A stretch of 27,088 nt of DNA, from the NCBI GenBank assembly GCA_000482145.1, contig AUXH01000224.1, positions 1 to 27,088 on the forward strand, in the 5' to 3' direction. Below the pieces are notes generated by a model. The model saw only the letters and a list, made by a program, of their open reading frames with translations, made no database searches and was not told where the DNA came from. Below, in pieces: positions 22,639-27,088 of the stretch; position 1 is the first letter of the stretch; every line of letters starts with the position of its first letter. The DNA comes from Strigomonas culicis. Lineage: Eukaryota; Euglenozoa; Kinetoplastea; Trypanosomatida; Trypanosomatidae. The position numbers and the translations under genes are program-made.

Positions 22639-25600
22639 TTACACACTCTTTCCTTGTCTAAATGCCTTAATGATGTTCATCATATCCGCGGTGCCCCTTG
22701 CCTGTGCGTTGAGATCCTCTGCGTTCTTCAACAACGCGCTGTGCATCTCCTTCAGTACATCGTCCGCTCGTTGGATTTGCTCCTCTAGCTTCTTCTTCTC
22801 CTGTATGAGCTCCACCTCCCTCGGGGTTGGAAGAGCAGGCCATCCCAACGCGTCCGAGTGGTCCTGCGACCGCGCGGAGCTCGTGCTGCTGCGGCGCCGC
22901 GGCGACACGCCGGTCTGGCGCAGCGCGGCGGCCGTTGTCTTCTCCAGCACCTCCTTGTCCTTGCGCTCGCGGGTGAGCGACGTCTCAAGGTCGGCCACCG
23001 CGGCCGCCATCTTCTCCTCGCGCTGCCGTAGGTTCGCGGTCTCCTTCCGCAGCTGCGCGAGGGCCTCCTCCGTCGCGTGGAGCTGCGCCTCGAGCTGGTC
23101 GATCTGCAGCTCCTTCTCCGCCGTGTCGCGGCGCAGCCGCGCCAGCTGCGGCTGCAGCCGCTCCGCCACGTAGCGGTTGAGCGCATCGTAGTTCTCCTGC
23201 AGCCTGGCAAAGGCCTCGTCCTTGCCCTGCAGGACGGCCTCGACCGACATGTCGCCCTCGGTCAACATGGACACGCTGGGGTCGGAGAAGAGCGACGCGT
23301 GATCGGAGTGGCGCGGGGAGAAGAGAGGGCCCGCGGACTGCGCCCGCTTTTCGGACTCCATCCGGCGCACCTCGTCGTGCAGCTTGTTCTTCTCCCCCTC
23401 GGCCCTGCCTTTGCTGTCCCCGAGCCGCTTCTGCTCGTCCCGCAGCGCCTGCAGTTCGCGCTCCAGCCGCGCCTTGTCGCGCTGCAGCTCCCGTATCTGC
23501 TTGTCGCGCTCGACCACGTCGGCCGCCCTCGCGTCTCGGTCCTCGCGCAGATCCGTGATGCGCTTGTCGTCGTCCATCCGCTTGCGCTCCAGCGCCTCCA
23601 CCTGGTGCTTGAGCGCGGGGGCGCTCTGGAGGGAGGACGTGCTGCTCTGGTTCTGCAGCAGTTCGCGGTACGAGCGCTCCATGTCATTCACCCGCTTCTC
23701 CGCCGCCTTGGTCGCGTGGCGCGCCTCCACGAGCTCCGCCCGCAGCCGCGCCACCTCTTGCTCCAACGGCACGGGCTCCGCGTCGGGCGCACCCGGCGCA
23801 TAGGCTTCCGCCGAGGTGGCACGGGACGCCATGGAGGGAGAACTACGGTCGTCCGCGACGCGGTCAGGCGTGGCTGCCACGGGCGGCGCGCTCGCCACCT
23901 GAGCGCGGAGCTCCCCCAGCTCCCTTTCCTTCGCCGCCACCACGTCGCGCAGGTAGTCGCTGCTCTCCTTCTCGGTTTCGACCTCGTTCTCGAGCACCTG
24001 CTTGTCCTTCTTGAGTTGCTCCACCTCCCTCTTTAGTGCCGCCGCGGTTTCGGCGGACGCTCGCTGTGCCTGCTGCTGCTGAAGCTGGTCCTTCGCCTGA
24101 ACCAGATCCCGAAGACGGTCGCCGGCTGCCTTTTCGGCCGCCAGCTCGCTCTCCACCCGTTCGCAGTTGTTTGTGAGCTGCTCCACCTCCTTCTTCAACG
24201 CCTTGAGCTCTTCGTCCTGGGCTGCCGTCGTGGCGTTCGATGCGGGGCCGCGGATGTCCTTTGCGGGACTCTCCGCGCCGGCGCCGGTCGCCTGCGGGGC
24301 TGCCCGCTGCAGCTCCCGCCGCAGCTGGCGCAGCTCCACCTCCTTCTGCTCCAGCAGCTCGTTGAGCACGGCACCGGTCTCGCGCTCGCGGTCGACCTGC
24401 CGCTTCAGCATGTCGTTCTCCTGTCGCAGCTGATCCTGCACGTTCTCAGAGACACACTGGACGAGGCTGTACGGCGCGGAGGGGAGGGACACGACGGGGT
24501 AGCTGTCGTCCCCGAGGCTGCCGGTCCACTCGCTGTTGCTCGCCTTGAGCGTCGGCGACAGCGCGCTCAGCATGTCCTCCCGCTGCTGCGTCGGCGAATG
24601 CTGCTTCAACGGCTGCGGCTGCGGCTGCCTTAGTGGCTGCTGCTGCTGCTGCTGCAGGGCCTCGTTCTCACGACGCAGCTGCGCAATGGTGTCCTGCAGG
24701 CCGCGGGTGTCTGCCTTCGCGTCGCTCTGGAGCCGCGCGACCGTGCTCTGCAGCCGCGCCACGGTGTCCTGCAGGGCGGCCATCTCCCGATTCGTGTCCT
24801 GCAGCTCCTGCTCCGCGGCGTCGAGGCCCGTCTTGGGCAGCTTCGTGCCGCCGTCGTGCAGCACCTGCATGCGGCCGAAGCTGAAGCGCTCTAGGCGCTG
24901 CTCCAGCTCCGCCGGGCTCACGCTCGACGGGTGCTGCACGTCGAAGCTCGCGACGAGGCTGCCCTCCTCAAAGTGGATGTTGGAGAGCTGCGTGGCAGGC
25001 ACGCCGAGCGCGGTGCACGCGTCGTCCTTGAAGCACTGCAGCAACTGGTGCGGCTTCTCGCGCAGGAGGTGCCCCCAGTGGTCCCCGGTAAAACGGCGCA
25101 CAAAGTGGGACTTCGTCACGGCCGCCGTGGAATCCGGTGGGATGACCGCGGCGATGGGGCTCGAGACCGAGGCGGCTGGGAACTCGTAGAAGTACTCTCC
25201 CTGCTCCTGCGAGCGACTCGCGGACGGCCGTGGTTGACGCTGCTGCTGCTGCTGCTGGGCCTTCTGCAGGGTGGCGATCGTTCGATTCGATTCCTGGAGC
25301 TGCTTCTCCAGCTGCTGGATGCGCCGCTTGAGGTAGTTCAGACTGTTTTCGTGATTGCCAATGACGTACGCGTTGGACTCCGGCACCGTCTGGCCGAGCT
25401 CGATGAGCCGCTTCTTCAGCGCCTCGTTCTCCTCCTGCAGCAGCTGCTGCGTCGTGAGCTCGTGCTGCAGCTCCTGCCGGTCGCGCTCAAAGGCGAGGTC
25501 CGCGTCGCGCCGCGAGCCGGCCAGCTCTTCCTGCAGCTCGTGCACTCGCTTGCGCAGCTGCACGATGGCCTCATCGCCCGTGTTGTAGGTCATCCCATCT

Positions 25601-26787
25601 CCAGCCCAGACAGCGCGGCCGACCCCCGGCGGCCCGCGCGCGTTGCAGTTGGCGGCGTCGAAAACAATGGGGGCCGTCTCCGCATTCCAGCACTGCGTCA
25701 CGCCGTTCGCCCCGCCCGTCCACACTTTCCACGAGGTGCACTGCGCCACCTTCTTCATGCACAGCACCATGCCGAGGCTGCTGCCGCGGATGCGGCCGGA
25801 GATCTCCTGCAGGCAGGTGAGGGTGTTCACGTCCCAGAGGATGATGCGGCCGTGCTTGTCGCCGGACCACATGCGCGACTCGACGAGCAGCAGCGACGAG
25901 ACCGGCGCGGTGTGCGCCGTGAGCACGCGCAGGCACTCCAGCGTCTCCAGGCACCACACGCGCACCGTCGTGTCCTCCCCGCCGGACCAGAGGTGGTTCG
26001 CGTGCACGACCGCCTCGAGCGCCATGACGCTGCGGTCGTGCCCGAGGAAGACGTGGCGGCAGGCGGTGTCCTCGTCCGTCTGCAGCGGCGCGTAGGGGTC
26101 CCACGCGTGGATGGTGCCGTCGTCGGCGCCCGAGAAGAGGATGGACCCCGTCGTGCCACTGTAGCCGGCGAGACAGCGCACCGCGCCCTTGTGGCCGAAG
26201 AAGCCGCGCTCGAAGCTCACGCTCTCGGAAGACCACTGGCCGACCTTCCAGTCGTTGCCGCCCGTGTACACGGTGCCCTCGAGCGCCAGGATGCACAGGA
26301 TGCCGCCGGAGTGCTTCATCGTCTCGTGCTCGAGCTGCATCGTGGTGACGTCGTAGACGTGCATGCACCCGTCGTGGAAGGCGGCCCACAGCTTGCGCGT
26401 CTCCGGCACGAAGAGCAGCGCGAGACAGAAGCTCCCCTCGCGCCCCGGCAGCTGCTTCAGCACGTTGCCCTTGGGCAGGGCGCGGATCGCGATGGAGCCG
26501 TCGTAGCCGGCCGTCCACACGACGCGGTCGTTGACCGGCTCCGCGCAGCGGACGGAGCCGTCGATACTGTACACGGGGTTCACATCCGCGAGGTAGGCGC
26601 TCGCGGGCGACGGCGGAAGGGCCGCGCGCGCGGTCATAGAGACGAGCGCGCCGTTGCGGGGGGAGAGCGAGCGCGGCTGCGAGTGGCTCCGCTGCGAGGC
26701 GGGGCGCCCCTCCGGCGGCCCGGCGCTGTGGTTGCGCGGTGCACGCCCGCGCTGGTAGAGCTGTTGCCGTGTGAGACTGTGCGACAT
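22639..26787 (-). CDS. WD40 beta-propeller plus coiled-coil protein with an embedded FAZ1-like domain
   Basis: This is a 1382-aa scaffold-type protein. Residues 1-60 are basic and disordered; the WD40 propeller spans about 70-395 (VVWTAGYDGSIAIR 89-102, TVYTGGNDWKVGQW 172-185, LFSGADDGTIHAWD 217-230, LWSGGEDTTVRVW 266-278, MWSGDKHGRIILWD 306-319). A coiled coil (405-515) ends in a Gln run. A globular module (about 557-645; HFVRRFTGDHWGHLL... EEGSLVASFDVQHPSS...) matches the pattern of the FAZ1 conserved domain. Long coiled coils follow (650-715, 780-970, 1005-1150, 1190-1380) with Ser/Pro-rich breaks. The order propeller, FAZ1-like module, coiled coil suggests a structural component of the flagellum attachment zone or an associated filament (inference). 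It is adjacent to its shorter paralogue. ATG 26787 is the first Met of the GC-rich frame. The gene is intact, with a TAA stop. Confidence 0.9.
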   Translation of the reverse strand: MSHSLTRQQLYQRGRAPRNHSAGPPEGRPASQRSHSQPRSLSPRNGALVSMTARAALPPSPASAYLADVNPVYSIDGSVRCAEPVNDRVVWTAGYDGSIAIRALPKGNVLKQLPGREGSFCLALLFVPETRKLWAAFHDGCMHVYDVTTMQLEHETMKHSGGILCILALEGTVYTGGNDWKVGQWSSESVSFERGFFGHKGAVRCLAGYSGTTGSILFSGADDGTIHAWDPYAPLQTDEDTACRHVFLGHDRSVMALEAVVHANHLWSGGEDTTVRVWCLETLECLRVLTAHTAPVSSLLLVESRMWSGDKHGRIILWDVNTLTCLQEISGRIRGSSLGMVLCMKKVAQCTSWKVWTGGANGVTQCWNAETAPIVFDAANCNARGPPGVGRAVWAGDGMTYNTGDEAIVQLRKRVHELQEELAGSRRDADLAFERDRQELQHELTTQQLLQEENEALKKRLIELGQTVPESNAYVIGNHENSLNYLKRRIQQLEKQLQESNRTIATLQKAQQQQQQRQPRPSASRSQEQGEYFYEFPAASVSSPIAAVIPPDSTAAVTKSHFVRRFTGDHWGHLLREKPHQLLQCFKDDACTALGVPATQLSNIHFEEGSLVASFDVQHPSSVSPAELEQRLERFSFGRMQVLHDGGTKLPKTGLDAAEQELQDTNREMAALQDTVARLQSTVARLQSDAKADTRGLQDTIAQLRRENEALQQQQQQPLRQPQPQPLKQHSPTQQREDMLSALSPTLKASNSEWTGSLGDDSYPVVSLPSAPYSLVQCVSENVQDQLRQENDMLKRQVDRERETGAVLNELLEQKEVELRQLRRELQRAAPQATGAGAESPAKDIRGPASNATTAAQDEELKALKKEVEQLTNNCERVESELAAEKAAGDRLRDLVQAKDQLQQQQAQRASAETAAALKREVEQLKKDKQVLENEVETEKESSDYLRDVVAAKERELGELRAQVASAPPVAATPDRVADDRSSPSMASRATSAEAYAPGAPDAEPVPLEQEVARLRAELVEARHATKAAEKRVNDMERSYRELLQNQSSTSSLQSAPALKHQVEALERKRMDDDKRITDLREDRDARAADVVERDKQIRELQRDKARLERELQALRDEQKRLGDSKGRAEGEKNKLHDEVRRMESEKRAQSAGPLFSPRHSDHASLFSDPSVSMLTEGDMSVEAVLQGKDEAFARLQENYDALNRYVAERLQPQLARLRRDTAEKELQIDQLEAQLHATEEALAQLRKETANLRQREEKMAAAVADLETSLTRERKDKEVLEKTTAAALRQTGVSPRRRSSTSSARSQDHSDALGWPALPTPREVELIQEKKKLEEQIQRADDVLKEMHSALLKNAEDLNAQARGTADMMNIIKAFRQGKSV
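24640..24656. repeat. CTG/CAG run encoding poly-Gln
   Basis: Short gctgct run read as CAG codons (QQQQQQ, residues about 712-717). A similar run at about 25238-25256 encodes the Gln run at residues 511-516. Both lie at domain boundaries in the 1382-aa protein. Confidence 0.75.
24853..25119 (-). other. FAZ1-like globular domain (better conserved copy)
   Basis: Residues about 557-645 of the 1382-aa protein. Diagnostic elements are F-T-G-D-H-W followed by a leucine helix, CFKDDACTALGVP, the F-x-E-G-S-L-V beta segment, VQHPSSVSPAELEQRL and a final aromatic strand. This agrees with what I recall of the FAZ1 conserved domain in trypanosomatid proteins. A profile search was not possible. Confidence 0.65.
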
Positions 26788-26956
26788 GGGCGCTGGTCGA
26801 GTGGTGAGGGTGGGGACGGCTTTCAGAGACGGTCTGAGAGGTCACGGTCGTCAGATCCCGAGAAACAGTAGTGTAGTGTCGTTGTTGCTTTGCAAATAAT
26901 AATAATAATAGTAATAACAATAATACAAGGATAACAAAATAATCCTAGAAAGCAAT

Positions 26957-26997
26957 CTAAAGGAGGAAAAACAAGTGTATGAAAAAACAAAAAAAAC
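26957..26997 (-). promoter_or_regulatory. Predicted trans-splice acceptor of the 1382-aa WD40 gene
   Basis: The minus strand reads GTTTTTTTTGTTTTTTC...CTTGTTTTTCCTCCTTTAG, with AG at 26958-26957. This implies a 5'UTR of about 170 nt. Confidence 0.6.
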
Positions 26998-27063
26998 TTT
27001 TTAAACCTTTTTCCTGTCCTCTTTTCTTTTACTATACAAAAGAGAGATAGACAGAACGACATC

Positions 27064-27081
27064 GAGAGAGAGAGAGAGAGA
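27064..27081. repeat. (GA)n run, (CT)n on the transcribed strand
   Basis: An 18-bp ga dinucleotide run at the window end. It could be part of a pyrimidine tract for trans-splicing or just a microsatellite. Confidence 0.85.
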
Positions 27082-27088
27082 AGGAAGG

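Larger units (their letters stand above)
26788..27088. other. 5' region of the 1382-aa WD40 gene and spacer to the window end
   Basis: AT-rich sequence with a (TAA)n-like stretch (26896-26910) and a GA repeat at the end. No gene is seen; the short minus-strand ORF here is poly-Ile/Phe noise. The next upstream gene is outside the window. Confidence 0.7.

Noticed and set aside
19901..26787. The two WD40 proteins as inositol polyphosphate 5-phosphatases, which have similar propellers in trypanosomatids
   Set aside because: No phosphatase catalytic domain follows either propeller; both continue into coiled coil.
26823..27062. 79-codon minus ORF at the window end
   Set aside because: Ile/Phe runs come from (TAA)n and T-tracts in the 5' region of the WD40 gene.

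Overview
The window reads as nuclear DNA of a trypanosomatid (kinetoplastid) flagellate. All ten supported protein genes lie on the minus strand, head to tail. Each is a single uninterrupted GC-rich reading frame, apart from one small frameshift. They are separated by AT-rich spacers that carry pyrimidine-rich tracts (read on the minus strand) ending in AG shortly before the ATG, which is the layout of a polycistronic unit matured by spliced-leader trans-splicing. TAA, TAG and TGA are all used as stops, so the code looks standard. Domains resembling the conserved domain of flagellum attachment zone protein FAZ1 also point to trypanosomatids. The genus cannot be fixed from the sequence alone.

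In transcription order (high to low coordinates): (i) 26787-22639, a 1382-aa WD40 plus coiled-coil protein with an embedded FAZ1-like domain; (ii) 21757-19901, a shorter 618-aa WD40 plus coiled-coil paralogue; (iii) 19900-18193, the longest spacer, with a (CA)n run, an orphan splice-acceptor-like tract and a doubtful 75-codon ORF; (iv) 18192-14914, a 1092-aa coiled-coil protein with a second, more diverged FAZ1-like domain; (v) 14405-13608, TK1-type thymidine kinase; (vi) 13089-12472, the Rab-like GTPase RABL2; (vii) 11485-7344, a large N-terminal-motor kinesin whose motor domain is split between two frames by an exact 8-bp tandem duplication; (viii) 6927-6364, a small probable mitochondrial coiled-coil protein of unknown function; (ix) 6048-3547, a PIF1-family DNA helicase with a PH-like N-terminal region; (x) 3213-2359, a ribosomal-L1-like (Utp30/RSL1D1-type) ribosome-biogenesis protein; (xi) 1103 to the window start, the N-terminal part of an unrecognised Ser-rich protein that carries 159-bp (53-aa) tandem repeats and runs off the window.

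Genes in such units are usually co-transcribed without being functionally linked. Even so, five of the ten (two WD40/coiled-coil proteins, the FAZ1-domain coiled-coil protein, RABL2 and the kinesin) have a cytoskeletal or flagellar flavour. The most interesting content is the pair of adjacent genes carrying FAZ1-like domains, the WD40/coiled-coil paralogue pair, and the kinesin with its frameshift and its Cys/His-containing internal repeats. No mobile elements, tRNA, rRNA, CRISPR or viral genes were seen.
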